A stretch of DNA of 64,000 bases, taken from NCBI GenBank assembly GCA_964035545.1, contig OZ037767.1, forward strand, positions 1,120,680-1,184,679. The letters are read 5' to 3'. Within the stretch, counting starts at the first letter, position 1. Every line of letters starts with the position of its first letter. Under the pieces are notes generated by a model that worked only from the letters and a program-made list of their open reading frames with translations, was not told where the DNA came from and searched no databases. The position numbers and the translations under genes are program-made. Shown here in pieces: positions 1-13,480 of this stretch. The DNA is from Bugula neritina. Taxonomy: Eukaryota; Bryozoa; Gymnolaemata; Cheilostomatida; Bugulidae.

Positions 1-259
1 ATTTATACTGCAAGTGGAAATTGCACATGCATGAGCTTCTAACATGCAAAATGAAAACTCTTCAAAATATCAAAGTCAGCTTATGTTAAAAATTTTCCAT
101 TTAATTAATACTCAGCAAATGAAAATATTAATAATGCAATTTCCTAAATGAACAAGCCAACAGCTATTTATAATCACTACATATCTGTTTATACAAGAAC
201 ACTATTGTTTACACTCACAAGTCACGCACAAGCTAACAATTAACTGTTTATATACTAAC

Positions 260-1316
260 CAATCACACACAGACTAACAATCGTGATTCCGGATAAATCA
301 TTCTCTTTTTCACTGATCAACCCCTCCGCCTTTGTCACGCCACACTCACTATTTGCGACAAGAAACTCTAGGGATGTTCCCACAATTGATGCCGGCTTCA
401 GGCATGTAGGCAGTCGTTGTGACTGCCATAACACACTTTTGGCAAAGTACACAGATTGGCATGAGCAGTGCAGTGGGTTTTCCGACAGATCTATTGTATT
501 TTCCACAATATTGTCCACTTCTACGAGTTTGTAAAGCTTCGTAATATTATTGTGGCTTAAATCATAACTTTTCAGGTCTGTTAAAAAGTCCATGTTTTCC
601 GGTTCAACTGCTAAAATTTGGTTGTTGCTCAAATTTATTCTGGAACAAGAAGAAGCTATCGTTGAATCTGTAAACCAGTTTAAATTTGTTATCATATTTT
701 GTGATAAATCCAGCATCTCCAGTTCTTCCAGCACTCTTGTCATTTGAATATTTTGAATTAAGTTTTCTCTGAGCATTAAATCAACTATGGTGACGGGAAG
801 CTGGGCGGAGTCTAAACTCGTAAATTTATTCTGACTCGCATCGAGTCGCGTCAATCTTGGAAAGAGTTGGAGAGATGCAGGTAGAGAGCTCAACGAGTTA
901 CTCGAAATATCCAGCTCTGTACACCAACTTATGACTGGCAGCGAATTTATTATGTCATTCGTGAGAGTGCTGCCTACAATGGACAGTACTTCAAGCTCAT
1001 TGGTCAGTTCTTTCAGCGGCAGCAGTGATTTAGGCGGAGTAACAGATTCTAACACCAGGTTTCTGACATTGCCTTCCCTTAAGGTTCTGGTGGCAAGGTC
1101 ATCTAAATGAGTGAGGTTACAGTTGAGGATATGTACTGTCCTGTACACCATGTCACTAGGGTGAAAAACTGATAGATTGAGAAGCTGATTGTGAATGCAG
1201 TTAATCTTCAAAGTGTCTTCAGTAACTGAAACCATTTGTTGCTGGCAGATTTCTACTGTACATTGCTCAACTCCGGCACACAGCAGCAAGCAGAGTGGTA
1301 TTATGCCAGGTTCCAT
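260..1316 (-). CDS. Leucine-rich-repeat protein, secreted or single-pass membrane, 5' part only
   Basis: The reading frame starts at the ATG at 1316 with a hydrophobic signal peptide (IIPLCLLLCAG), followed by a Cys-bearing cap and roughly eight leucine-rich repeats with the LxxLxLSxNxI pattern (LDISSNSLSSLP, LDLSQNMITNL, INLSNNQIL, YDLSHNNITKL). A C-terminal LRR cap follows (NPLHCSC, then two further Cys). The last visible residues (GITIVSLCVIG) look like the start of a membrane helix, cut by an in-frame TAG at 255-257. A plausible splice donor (G|GTTAGT) at 258-259 suggests that the coding sequence continues past the left edge, so the stop is probably intronic. Extracellular LRR proteins of this layout usually mediate adhesion or receptor signalling; the specific family is not recognised. 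Exon 260-1316 is long and single, which is common for LRR ectodomains. Confidence 0.8.
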
Positions 1317-1518
1317 GCTTAGAGTAATCTTCTCAACATATTCATAGTACCTCTAGTCTTTTTCTACATAATTCTTAAGTTTCAATTTACTAAAAAATTC
1401 AACAATTAAATCTTTGCATTGTTTAAAATACTTCAAAATGCATATTAATTAATATAATAGTACTAGTAGCTTGATAAATAATGTAATAATTTATTAAAAT
1501 GCACGCCTATGAATAATT

Positions 1519-1567
1519 GTAAGTGTAACTTACACAGTGTAAGTTACACTTACACAGTGTAACTTAC
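1519..1567. repeat. Overlapping short palindromes
   Basis: A 17-bp arm at 1519-1535 (GTAAGTGTAACTTACAC) is followed after one base by its perfect reverse complement at 1537-1553. Part of that arm pairs again with 1557-1567. The block could form alternative hairpins or cruciforms. It lies about 200 bp upstream of the LRR gene start, with no obvious element ends around it. Confidence 0.7.
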
Positions 1568-3140
1568 AGGCCTAGTTTATACTGGGGTCTGGATTATAAT
1601 GACTGGACAACATTTATGAAACCGGTTTTCACTTGTTTAGCAGTAAAAATGGCCACTTATTTATTTTAAACTTTAGAAATAAAATTTAGAACATAAACTA
1701 ATAATAAATACAATAACTATGTTATCATTTGAACCAATACTCATGTATTAAAAGAGCTGATAACTCCGGATTTGAATTATTATACTTCTGCTTTATTCAA
1801 ATACTATGGTTTACCAGCTCTTCATTATCTTTTCTCTCTTTTTAAAAATTTATGATACACCGAATTTGATGTAAAAGATTAACATTTGCTCCCGTAACTC
1901 ACTGCAAAGCTCTCTATTTTTAAAGGTGACATGGCAGCAATACTTCACACATAGATGATCAGGTAAACTCTTTTATGATAATTTATATTTTTGAAATGCA
2001 ATCAAGCTATCCCCCAGTATAGCTGTACAGCTGGTTTTATATACTCCTGAACATATTATGTAAGATACTTGTAATACTTTTCTAGTTTTAAATAGTATCA
2101 ATACAATATTTTGGTACAATATATTAATACAATATTATTATGATAAAATAATATAATATATATATAATATAATATAATTATAATATAATATAATAGTAAA
2201 ATAATGTAATATAATAAGAATATAACATAATATGATATAATATAATATTATAATATAGTATAACATAATATAAGATAACATAATATATACAAGAATATAT
2301 TTACAGCCTGGAGGTTCCGTTTATTGGACACCCAAGTTCATCATAATGAATCTCTAGTTCAAGTAAAATAGCTATTATGATAGTTTAACGTTATAAAGTA
2401 TAACGCATCAGTGAAGATTTTTCACTACCTACGCCATTAAAACTGTACAATCTCAACCCTAGGCTATTTCTACTGATATATTAAATATAATATAGCTAAA
2501 GAAGGTGTCACGTAATTCATCTAATGTGTGGTTTATGTAAAACACTTTGTCCGGTGTTGTAAGTTCACTGCTTGCTTGCCTACTTCTATCTCTGGCCAAC
2601 CTCACCACTGCGTTACGACATCACGTGACCATAAATAAGCCGCTATTGTTTTGAACATAAATATCTGGCAGTAACTAGCTGACCTCAAACCAAAATGAGG
2701 TCACACGTGACATTACATGTAAATGATTGAATCAGTTTGACAAAGTCGTTGTACGGCTGCAGAAGTCATTGTCCTAAACTTGCTGAGGCTAATTGACCTC
2801 TAAAAGCCATAGTGGTGTTATATAATAGTTTACAGGGAGATGTGGTGGTCTAGCTAAGGTTACATCGGGCTAATATACTATTATACCTGTTTTACACCCT
2901 TAAGATGCTTTTTATTGTTTCTTATTGTGGATGAAAATAGGTGATATATATAATAACCTGGATGTGCTGTCAGTCCTTTTGTGAATTCTGCTGCTTTCCA
3001 AAGAGGTTTAGAAATTAGTTAATGAAAAATTTCATTGTTTTACAACTTATATTTTTTTGTTTATAAATTTATTCTCACAAGAATGTTTAATTCTCTTTAT
3101 CATATCATAATGATATGCTTATCACTTCTACATTACTAAG
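1568..3140. other. Intergenic, no gene seen
   Basis: AT-rich sequence without a convincing reading frame. About 2100-2290 is a degenerate ATAAT/TATAATA simple-sequence tract. Nothing else is recognisable. Confidence 0.6.
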
Positions 3141-3146
3141 TATTGT

Positions 3147-3243
3147 GTGCATGTGTGTGTGTGTGTTGTGTGTTGTGTGTTGTGTGTTGTGTGTTGTGTG
3201 TTGTGTGGTGTGTGTGTGTGTGTGTGTATGTGTGCGTATGTGT
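3147..3243. repeat. TG-rich microsatellite
   Basis: Imperfect (TG)n with an embedded TGTGT/TGTTGTG variant run. Simple sequence only. Confidence 0.9.
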
Positions 3244-4034
3244 GTAGTATCCTGACTCACTGGACATCAGTCAAGACTTGAATCTGGGTTCCGCCACTAA
3301 ATTCTCAGACTGAGTCTTGACAGAATATTAATAAGTATTTAGTTCAAACTTTCAAAACAACACTTAATCCTACGAGTGGTCTGCACAGATCTGTAGCCCA
3401 TGTTGACCAGTGTACGTAATACTCATAACATTACAACTTGCATTCTACTGTATATTATATTAATCTTCATATTTATTTATTCTATTCTGCTGTATAATAA
3501 ATTACTCACTATAAGACTTCCTGATCCAACTGAAAAGGCAATAATTACTTTAAAGGTTTTAGTCAATTTTTTGTAAGTGCCAGACGCGCTGATTTCCGAG
3601 ATTAAATTAGCACATTTGGTTTAATTAGCTGTAACCAATGAAGTCATAATGCATAATGATGATATACATGCAGTGGGCTTTGATATACTCAACAGTTTTT
3701 TGTCTTTGCTAATTTTGTGGTTGACATTGCAGATGGTCTATAAGACACACCCTTTCTTGTTCAATCCTCAGAACCGATGTTTTCACAAAAACTCAGTAAA
3801 AGACTTGACTGTAGCTATAAGTCTTTGTGTTCATATTACCACTAATTAGAGTCAGTTTCCAAACATTTATAGAACTTAAAGTTAAATTGAGTTGGTTGTC
3901 TCTCCATTTTTTCTTCAACAGTATTAAAATTATGTTTTCAGGATTTTCAATAACCTGTAAATAACTAGTTAGCTATGATAAGGTGCTGTAATAATTCAGT
4001 AAGATGCTGACTTTATTATGATATGATATAAATA

Positions 4035-4256
4035 GGCTATAATGGTATTAATAATATATATAGTAGTATCATCATATATGATATGGTATTAATAATATAT
4101 ATAGTAGTATCATCATATATGATATGGTAATAATAATATATATAGTAGTATCATCATATATGATATGGTAATAATAATATATATAGTAGTATCATCATAT
4201 ATGATATGGTATTAATAATATATATAGTAGTATCATCATATATGATATGGTATTAA
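4035..4256. repeat. 41-bp tandem repeat
   Basis: Five near-identical copies of a 41-bp unit that contains AATAATATATATAGTAGTAT and then CATCATATATG. Copies differ mainly at one position (GGTATT or GGTAAT). The ends are abrupt, and the array sits in a gene-free AT-rich region. Confidence 0.9.
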
Positions 4257-7200
4257 CCATGTGGGGTGGATTGCACCATTTCCCATATTGATGGCCATAC
4301 TACTACACTATGTTTAGTTTCAGATGTTCCACTAAAACGTGTGGGAGAAAAACATTCTTAAATTTATAACAAAATTAGAGAAATAAATTGTGTGTTGAAA
4401 ATTAACTGGGATAGATGAGAGAATAGTCATGGTACAACACTATGTATAATACATATGTTGTACTAGGAGGTAATATATTGCTTTTTATCATAATACATCC
4501 TAATATACTGATGCGCTTTATATAATAAAATATTCTAACCAAGTACAATATAGTGCATTAATTGAAAGCTCTAATACAACTGAGGAAGGCTGCATTGTTT
4601 TGAGTTGTTATTTTCTTGCAGTTAACAAGCAATTTTGTCAGTAACACAGAGCTTTGCTGTTTTGGTGCCCATTAAATTCTACTTATAAGTTGTCCATAAT
4701 TTATAATATTTGTTGTGACAATCACAAAGATTTAGCAACTTTATGACAGATTAGTCAGTGATTGTGCCATTCCTTTCGTGTCCAAACTTTACCAACTTCT
4801 GATATAAGGCTGGTATTTTGTGTATGTGGGGTCAACATCATAATAATTTAATTGTTTTCTTGTTTTTGGAGATAAGAATCAGTGGATTGCGACACAGAGC
4901 TTGTCCTTAGATGGCCTGTGAAGTGACCAAGTCCAATGATCTGACCTGTTATATACATAGCCCACTCTTCAGATATATGGTGGCAATATGGTGGTGAAAT
5001 GCCAGCACTAATTGCTTTATAATAGAGTATCAAAGCAATGATTGAAAATAATATGTAACTTTAAGTTGTTTGTGGTAAGAAAGCCTTTATTTCGGCATCC
5101 TTTGTTCACAGAATAATACCTGTGGCAGGTTGAATGCACCGAGTTTATTTGCTACTGGGTAAAACATTCTCAATTGTGGTTTTATATCTTATGTGCACCA
5201 TAACCAGCCTGTACAACTCTTTCAGTAGTAAGTTGTAGCAAACTATAATTTTAAAAGTTTATGCAGGCGGTTGAATGAAACTATATGAAACATTACGGTC
5301 TTTTAAATCCTATTATACCAGACATCCAGCCTACATTTATGTGGCCCTCCAAGACATAACAAATACAATTATTTTGCACACATCTATGAAATATGAATTA
5401 TAGTAGAAAAATCACTTTTTAAATGTCTTAAATTTATACACATGCTAAAACATGCAGCCTGCAGTAACTATTGCAACTTTATTGTGTAAAGATTCATAAT
5501 TATCTGTAATAAAATAGTTTGAAAATGCTGATGCTGTGGCCCCCAGCCCAAGCTAGAGTTTACAATGTAGCCTTCATCATGGAATATTTCAGTTCAGTGG
5601 GCCTCAGTCTGTACAGGCTGCAGACGCCCCTGTTATATAGAATATATAATAGGTATATAGAATATTATAGCTCTGAGTTTAAAGGCAGGCAAGTTAATTG
5701 ACTAAATTCACAAGTTTTTGCCCTGATTAATTGTAAGGTTATATAACAGTAGAAATGTGGTGAATAAACACCTGATTGAAAAAATTACATTTTTTGCTGG
5801 GTTTTAAGATTCTTATTTTAATTGCATAAATTTGTGTCAAAGGTTGGGAAATTTAATAAATTATGATCTACAGCAGGCTGGTCAACTAGTGTATCTGCAT
5901 AAGTTGTAAACAAAATATTGCAACGTATTATGTGTGCAAGTAATTAAGGTTTTAGGGCTATTGCTTTTAGAAGCAGCCATCTTTCTAATCAAAAAGTAAA
6001 AAAACCATTCAGAGTAATATTATGCCGTCATGATTACATTTCTACTCCTTTAGCCCTTTTATCTAAAGTAAATATGGTATTTGTACATATTAAGATTAAA
6101 ATATTAGACACAATAAATCATTTACTGGCTGAAAAATAACTCTTACGATAGGAAGGTAAGTTGCTGTGCTACACCTGTGCTCATAGACTGGGTGCTTTTA
6201 ATACCCCAAATAAGCTTGTTTGTGGCATATATTTAGTTCATAATTTTATTAATGTCCTGATAACTAATTTATTCTGTAAGCCACGAAATATTCATTTTTT
6301 GTTATTTTTCTCAGACTGCATGAGTAGGGAGTTGAAACTAGCTTAGATGGGTTTTTGCAGAGCCAACTTGTTTGCTTCTAAGCTGCATGGTGTTGCTATA
6401 AAAATCATATTAGTTTTCTCCCGCAGTTAAGTTTTTATTTAAATAGTTTGTCATCATTAAAACATGCATCAGTCCTCATTTTAAAGCTTAATTTTATACA
6501 AAAGAAAGCTAGAAGGAATTAGTTTTGGTGGCAGCAGGATGGCAGCAATTAAGAGCACTCTGTCCAAATGAAGCTTTTACCCACACTCTGTGCGCCAGGC
6601 CCTAGCTTTTGTTAACTTGTTGAGTAGATAGGGAGTTCTTTCAAAACATCTCTTTCTTATTGTGCAATATTCTGATGTCAACATGAATCATAGAAAAAAC
6701 TCTCAAATTTTTACAGGACTGGAATATTGAGAAAATATATAAAATAAGGCATTTTGCTTTACAGCTGTGATGTCTTAAAACTTAGTGTAGGGGTAACATG
6801 GGGCACAACGGCCATAAGGGTGCAAAAGCTGGTCAAATTGTGAGAGAACTTATTGACTTAGAACTGTGATTTCTTTTTTTAATAAGAAAATATTGACATA
6901 ATTATTCAGCCATTGTAGTTTTAACACTTGCGGAGCATGAATGTTGAAGAGGCAAAACAAAAACTGTGTTTACCTACTTTTCATAATTTTTTTAAGATGT
7001 CATTAAAGCTTTATATAACTTTTTACACTCAAAGGTAACAAGCCTAGTTTTTCCTGATATTGTTGCCATTGCTTGTCTCCACATTGCTTAACTAGCATAA
7101 TAGCAAACTCTAAAATAAATTTTCTTTGAGCCACATTTATTTTCAAATTGGCCACCCGGGCACAATAGGCCACCTGACCATTGAACCCTGATCGCTGTTA

Positions 7201-7825
7201 TTAGTTTGGTAAAATCCATGGATATAGCCATAACTGATTTGCATGTTTTGTAAAATATCAAAGATATAATGATAAGAGTACTACACTACCAGGTTAAGCT
7301 GCCAGCATATACATCTGGTGAGGTTATAGCTTTGCCGTTTTATACATAATACAAAACACTCTGCTATTGCTACTGATGGACATGCCATAATATTCATTAT
7401 ACATTATATCATTGAGGAAATATACATGTATTTGACTAAAATAAATTGTGATTTGCTCTTTTCCTCCCTTTCCCCTTTCCCCCTTTCCACACTCCAGTCA
7501 CAAACTTCAGCCACCTTAGCTGCATTTCATAGTAATGTTACTAAAGTTTTTTCTAATAAAAGTTTCTGTGAAGTGGAGTTTTTATTCAGAAATAGAAAAA
7601 ACATTTTTAGTTCCAAACAGTAATGATAATGGCACCCCTGCTATCTGCCAATCTCCCCCCTCCCCCCCACCCGCTGGCCCTATATATATATATATATCAA
7701 ATAGAAAATTATTCTAAAAATATTCTCTATTTTGAAATATGTGTTATCCGTGATGCTTTTATTTACTTGTGGATGTACATTTGACCCAGGGGTGTTTTTA
7801 AGCATTGCATTATAAAAAAGTATAT
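4257..7825. other. Intergenic, no gene seen
   Basis: Several 60-65 codon open frames occur, but none shows conserved motifs, splice context or codon bias. Near 6790-6830 and 7148-7180 there are related-looking GGGGCACAACGGCC and GGGCACAATAGGCCACC phrases that may be remnants of an old repeat. A C-rich tract and a TA microsatellite lie at 7650-7700. Confidence 0.5.
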
Positions 7826-7828
7826 AGA

Positions 7829-7950
7829 GGGAGCAGCCGTGGTCTAGGGGTTAGAGTATTTGCCTAGTAAACATGAAGTCATGGGTTCAGTTCCGGACAA
7901 ATGCCATTGGCTGCGTTAGGAAAAGCATCCAGTCATAATTACTTTTGTGC
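7829..7950 (+). mobile_element. tRNA-derived SINE
   Basis: A tRNA-like head contains an A-box-like segment (TGGTCTAGGGGTTAGAG, about 7840-7856) and a B-box-like segment (GGGTTCAGTTCC, about 7883-7894), spaced as in a RNA polymerase III internal promoter. A body follows with GCGTTAGGAAAAGCATCC, which resembles the conserved central segment of several invertebrate and fish SINEs. The anticodon arm does not fold properly, so this is a SINE head rather than a functional tRNA gene. Confidence 0.65.
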
Positions 7951-10900
7951 CTCATTTAAATAAGTCTTTAGCCAGATTTAAAAAAAAACCCTTTCTATCA
8001 GGGGTTTCTCACAGAAATAGTGACTATAAACTTTTGTGAGTTTTTAATAAAAGAGTAAATCATTAGAGAGAAAATGCACTTGTACAGCTACTGCACTACA
8101 AGAGTTCTACTGCTTGAGGTGCTGGTATTGAACTGGGCTGGAAAATTTCTTCATCCACACTCTTCACTTGGAAGACAAAAATACTGGTAGAAGGGTTGCA
8201 GTTACGTAATTTTACCTATTCTATTCTCTATTCTCACATATCTCCGCTTTGTCCTGTGCGGGTAGTGGGAGTTACATAATTTTACCTGTTAAAGGAAAAT
8301 CGCGCTATATAGTGGGATTTCCACTTTCCTCATGCAATTATACTATTTTACGCCAAAGGCTTTATTGAAATTTTATAGTGTTTATTTGCTTTATTTTATA
8401 AAATTGTTACACTCCAGCAATTTTGGTTTCGTCTGCCCTTGCTTAGAATCCATGAGTTCAATAATTCTGCTAGAATTTCTGTTTCATGACAGTTCAACTT
8501 ATTTTATATTTATGTGTTTTGTAGACTCAAAGCAACTGTTAGCTTGCTAAAGCTCTGAACCACCAGAATATAACAGTAATTTCTACCAAGAATGTTCACT
8601 CGTGTCATCTAAATTTTAGCTGAACGCTTCGTAGGCGAGCTGAATTCTGATTGGCTAAATGGCATTCTAGCGTGACCATTGGTCACCAATTCAATACCAA
8701 TGCCTGTTCGTAGTAAATAATCTTTATTAATTGTAATAAATATATAAGAATGTTGGAATAGAATGTTACTACTGCAGAAAAGCATTATCACCACTAGTAA
8801 TAAGGAAAGAAAGCGAAAACTACAGCAGCATGAGAGAGAATACTAAACAACTATTGAAGTAGATGACACTATTTTCTAATAATATTTAGGTAAGAGTACA
8901 ATGCAACCCACAGCTTCTTCTCTGAGGTTATGTAACACAATACAAATGACTACAAGTACATAAGTGCTTCAGGTATGAATATTACTAGAATAATTTATTT
9001 TAAAGTGAAATTTAGAATTTAATTTATTAAATATTATGTATACTATCACTATTCTATCTACTAGTCAACCTGATCAGCAAAGCAATTTCTCTATAGAAGT
9101 ATGAAGTAGATATTCATTATTAATCTACATTGTTGTCTATAAGATATCTAGTTATCAATATAATTATTTTAGGAGTTTATTTTTCAAGCTAGTAACTAAA
9201 ACCAATTGTTCATAGTCATTTAAAAACTCAACTAAATATAACATATTATGTTGGCTAAACAGCTGTAGCACCCCTTTAGCACTACTACCAAATGACGCCA
9301 TGCTTAGTTCAACACTAAACTGAACTAAAACCTTCATATTTTACTTTTCCAATATGAATATTCATCTCAGTAACTTTGTAATATTTTTATACTACACTAT
9401 GAAATAGGTACTATAAATAGATGTAGAATATACTATAAATATATATACAATACAATATATATAGATATATAATATAATAATGCATGAATTGATATATAAT
9501 TATAATGTAAAATAAATAGCTATCTGATATAATAGAAATAAATACATAATATAATATAAATAGATATTATATAATAGAATAAATGAATAGATATATAATA
9601 TAATATAAAAAACCATATCACTACCCGCTCTTGAACAAGCAATGCCTAAGCTGAAATTAGTCATAAAAATGTTTTGATAATAATTGAGAGAGCTATAACA
9701 TCAGTGTGCAAATAATGTTCATTTTCATTATTTTTAAAGCAGACTCATAAGGTATTGCAGAGGACTGGTTAATGAAATGCTTTCTCTATTATGCAGGCCG
9801 AAATAAGTACTCTTACAATAATACCTAAAACTGTTGCTTTGGAGTTGTGTTCTCTCAAATTGAGACTAAGTGGAAATATAAATACAATTCCTAAAAATAA
9901 TATTTGTTTAAAATTTTGGGCGTAATAATAAAAACTCCTCAAATCTATAGATGACGAAATCACACAAAAACAAAATTTACATAATGATGGTCTTGTGGTA
10001 TGCAAGGTGGTTGAATTTTATATATATTTAATAATCATTATAATTTCTATGCTTGAAAAATATAATTTTATTTATTTCAACATAAAAAACTGCTTGAATG
10101 TAAATTATGTAAATGGAGATATATTGCATACCCAAATTTTTATTTATCACTGCATATGATGTTTATAGCAAAGGATAAATAAACAGGTAAAAAATTTATT
10201 ATAAAGGAGATTTCTCTGACCTGTAAGATGCAGGTGGGGGGGGGGAGGGGTGGGGTTTATAATGATACATTGCGGTAGATTATACAACTGTAGAGAGATG
10301 TCTCCAATAAGAGTAAAGCCCAATGTAATTTATTATGTAGATGATATGCAGCTTTTGGCCAAAATTCACTAAAATAATTATAGTACAACATAATTTCTTA
10401 CAAGGCTTAGCTGTTTATTAAACTAAAATTTAAAACAATTTTTCAAATGCTTAGGTTGAGCAAGGCTATCTGGCTAGTAGAAAATTTACTTCTATCTCCT
10501 GTTTGCAATGGAAAACATATAACTTGAGTGTGTGTCAGTAACGTGGTGGGGATATTTGACCAGTTGTGTACAATATTATGGAGCAATTTTCAATAATAAA
10601 GTATATTGAAGTTACATAATACTATATAATAGGTGCTTGAATGACCTGTGTTATGTAATGATTACATAACTTAGAGTTAGAGCAAGCGTCTGTCTACACC
10701 TAATTATTCATCAGCTAGTCTCGGTCATCAATCCTAGATTCAACAGCCTTCGTCTTGCAATGAAATGATGCTTTACGATTGTGCCACAGAAACTGAAAAT
10801 TCAAGAGAAACCCTACATTGCTGTATTTCATTCTCTTTTATTGGCTTTTTAACTCTTAAAAAAAGTAACAGTACTTTATATTTACTGCTTCTTGTTTATG

Positions 10901-11230
10901 AACTTAAGTAATTGATTGTCAATTTAAACTATTTTAACTAATATAATAAAAAAGTAATGATTTATTCCAGAAGCATTGCAGTTACTTCAACAACTTTATT
11001 GATAAATAAATTTAGTTATTTGTCTCTCTTCTATCTGCAACTATAAAACAAATTAATTCAGAAATCTTTTTGAAATTCTCAGATAAAAACTTTAATTTTA
11101 CTGCTACCTTTTTAGAATCGATAGCTCTGGAAATTATGTAAAAAATTATTTTCATATTTAAAAAGACTCGCATTCTATTTTATTATATCAGCATTATCAA
11201 GCAATCAGTCGACGCTAGGTGCAGGTGCAT
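7951..11230. other. Intergenic, AT-rich, no gene seen
   Basis: No supported gene. Around 8645-8695 there is a small cluster of CCAAT-type motifs including a GTGACCA-T-TGGTCAC palindrome. ATA-type simple sequence lies at about 9420-9610. A G-run-rich patch lies at about 10233-10255 and could form a G-quadruplex. Confidence 0.5.
10233..10255 (+). repeat. G-run cluster, potential G-quadruplex
   Basis: Four or more G-runs of at least four bases (GGGGGGGGGG-A-GGGG-T-GGGG) within 23 bp of otherwise AT-rich DNA. Confidence 0.6.
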
Positions 11231-11234
11231 TTTG

Positions 11235-11262
11235 TGACGTCACCTAACAAAGTGTGACGTCA
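11235..11262. promoter_or_regulatory. Two perfect CREs, 20 bp apart
   Basis: TGACGTCA occurs at 11235-11242 and again at 11255-11262, both fully palindromic and each preceded by TG. The start-to-start distance is 20 bp, about two helical turns. The pair lies about 1.0 kb upstream of the bZIP coding exon and so may belong to its promoter or first exon region. CREB/ATF dimers bind this octamer; the link to the downstream gene is inferred from position only. Confidence 0.6.
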
Positions 11263-12271
11263 TCAACTTTGTAGTGACTCTGCCGAGACTATAAGTATCA
11301 ATATGAAATAAAGCCATAAGAAATACGAAACAATTTCATGTTAAACTTTGTATATTTTAAGTTATAAAATCACACCAAACTCATACATCAAATATATTAT
11401 ATTATGATAATATTATATTGCGCTTTTAATATACTACGTATAATTTATCATATTATATTATTATATTATATTATAGTATCATATTATCATATTATAATAT
11501 AATATTATGTTATTTAGTTAAAATCTAAATCTGTTCTCATTCTCAATTGATACAATGTAATGTATTCTTTTTATAAACTGACATGATATAATATAATACA
11601 ACATATTTTTCTATGGTTTATCATAGTATAATATGACATAGCATAATATAAATAATTTAATTTAATAATATCAAAGTAACCATTCAAATTTAATAAATTG
11701 AAACATAGCATATAATGTATAATTTTTCCTGAAAATAATTAATTTCAAACTCCATAGCTTTAACTTTATTAAATGTGTTTTATGCCAGAGAGCACCCTTA
11801 TACTATATTGACATGCTAAGCAAATTATTTAAATTTCCACTACTTTTATTCTAAGTGTGTTAAAGAAAAACAGTTTTATATTCTTAACAATAAATAAATG
11901 GAGAAATAAATTTCTGAGAGTAAACATTTTCAAGCAGTTGGAATTGACTGCAAGTTTTTGTATTACAATAAAATTTATAACTTTCCACTATTGCTGTGTT
12001 CTGTATCTATATAATCTTTCTATCTGGTTTAAGGGTCTAAATTGCTGCACTCAGTCACCCCAACTCGGAGCTGTTTATAGACAAATTTGTACTATATGCT
12101 GCATTCAAGCTCTGATCAACTTAGGATCAATTCAGAATTTTCTTTGGCTTGTATAGGGCTAAGGCTCAGTCGTGTTATAATACAGTAGAGATTGCGTAAC
12201 AAAGAGTGCAGCGACACTCAGTTGACCACATGGCAACAAAAGCAGCTACTAATCCTTACTATATGTTTTAG
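11263..12271. other. Upstream region of the bZIP gene
   Basis: AT-rich simple sequence at about 11390-11660 and a chance-looking 99-codon frame at 11857. Close to the coding exon, ATTGCGTAAC (about 12190-12199) is one base from the PAR-bZIP consensus. A pyrimidine-poor TTTTAG at 12266-12271 could be the acceptor of an upstream untranslated exon. Confidence 0.45.
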
Positions 12272-12273
12272 GT

Positions 12274-13149
12274 ATGGAGAAAGTGGATGTCACCAGCACA
12301 CAGCTAACGAGCGACTTGTCCAATAAGCCGCCAGCTCACTTACACTCGACCAATAAGCTATCATCTCACTCTAACAGCTCTTCATCTGGTCACGCCTCTC
12401 CCAGTCAGATATCACCAGAAGAGAATCTGTCTAATCTGAATCAATCGTATGCAGCCTCAATGACAAATTTAGGTGCGGGCACCACCATGCCCAACCCACT
12501 ATCCGCAGTGGATCCTGGTCTATCTCCCTTCACAAACTCTTTTAACCCCCTGACATTACTGCAAGCATCGAACCCTTCACTCCCCTCATGCTACTCTGGC
12601 TTTGATTCTCTCTCCATGATGTCCATGCTCCAGGCAGCTTCTCTGGGACTTCCCGGCACAGTAGACATGCCTCAGTACCTCACCAACAGCAACTGGCTCA
12701 ACAGTTTCAACAGCAGGAAACGCAGACACACCAAATCAACTGCTACGCCTGAGCTGGTAGATGTTAAGCCGCCCGACCTTGAGAAGAAAGCTTTTAAACA
12801 GACCCAGAGCCAGCCAACTTCCACGTCTGCTTCCAGTGGAGAAAAGAAAGATGACAGCTATTGGGACCGCAGACGGAAAAACAATGAAGCGGCGAAACGA
12901 TCTCGAGATGCGAGGCGGTTGAAAGAAGATGAAGTTTTAAAAAGAGCAAAATTTTTAGAGCAAGAAAATACGGCTCTAAAAGCTCAGATGAAAATGTTGA
13001 GGGCCGAGTTTTCAAGACTTCAATTCTTTATATATAGTCAAGCAGCATCGGGGCCGGGTGCTCTACACCCCCAACCTGCATCATCTCTCCATCCAAGTCT
13101 ACTACTAAACAACTCATTCGAAAGTGATGCTGCCTCAGTTGAGAGCTGA
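12274..13149 (+). CDS. PAR/E4BP4-family basic leucine zipper transcription factor
   Basis: A 291-residue frame. Residues 1-150 are rich in Ser, Pro and Asn and lack known domains. The basic region at about 195-220 contains [17 protein letters not shown], the signature shared by HLF/TEF/DBP, NFIL3 (E4BP4) and nematode CES-2. A leucine zipper follows at about 221-255 ([20 protein letters not shown]). No typical PAR domain is seen just before the basic region, so an NFIL3/CES-2-like member is possible. Such proteins bind RTTAYGTAAY sites as dimers in the nucleus. The ATG follows an acceptor-like TTTTAG, and upstream in-frame TAA limits the frame, so a non-coding first exon is likely. The coding part is one exon. 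Two perfect family-type binding sites lie about 560-600 bp downstream. Confidence 0.9.
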   Translation: MEKVDVTSTQLTSDLSNKPPAHLHSTNKLSSHSNSSSSGHASPSQISPEENLSNLNQSYAASMTNLGAGTTMPNPLSAVDPGLSPFTNSFNPLTLLQASNPSLPSCYSGFDSLSMMSMLQAASLGLPGTVDMPQYLTNSNWLNSFNSRKRRHTKSTATPELVDVKPPDLEKKAFKQTQSQPTSTSASSGEKKDDSYWDRRRKNNEAAKRSRDARRLKEDEVLKRAKFLEQENTALKAQMKMLRAEFSRLQFFIYSQAASGPGALHPQPASSLHPSLLLNNSFESDAASVES

Positions 13150-13480
13150 GAGAACACAACTCTAACAAAACTGAAACATTGAAACAGAGAGTAGATGACT
13201 CCAACTCATCTGCTAAAAGCTATGCAAAGAGTCATTTTGACTTTACTAGTCGGGCCCACACTAAGCTAAGTTATTGCTGTCTAAATGATGTAATTATTAC
13301 TCTGAGTCCATTTGACACTAAGGCTTTGGTACTGGTATTCCATTTAAAACACATGCAATGTGTAAAACAATTATAAACATTTGCTATACGTTTATATGTT
13401 TGAATCTACATATTTAGAATTTTATTTCCAATACTTGGTTTCAATTTTTTATGTGGGTTGGAAGCTTTTATTAGAAAAAA

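Noticed and set aside
3649-3849. 66-codon hydrophobic open frame
   Set aside because: No motif, no splice context, no neighbour support; expected by chance at this length.
11857-12156. 99-codon frame just upstream of the bZIP gene as its N-terminal exon
   Set aside because: Composition is AT-driven, it ends in a stop without a good donor, and it shows no transcription-factor features.
12794-13015. Minus-strand frame opposite the bZIP region
   Set aside because: Shadow of the bZIP coding sequence.
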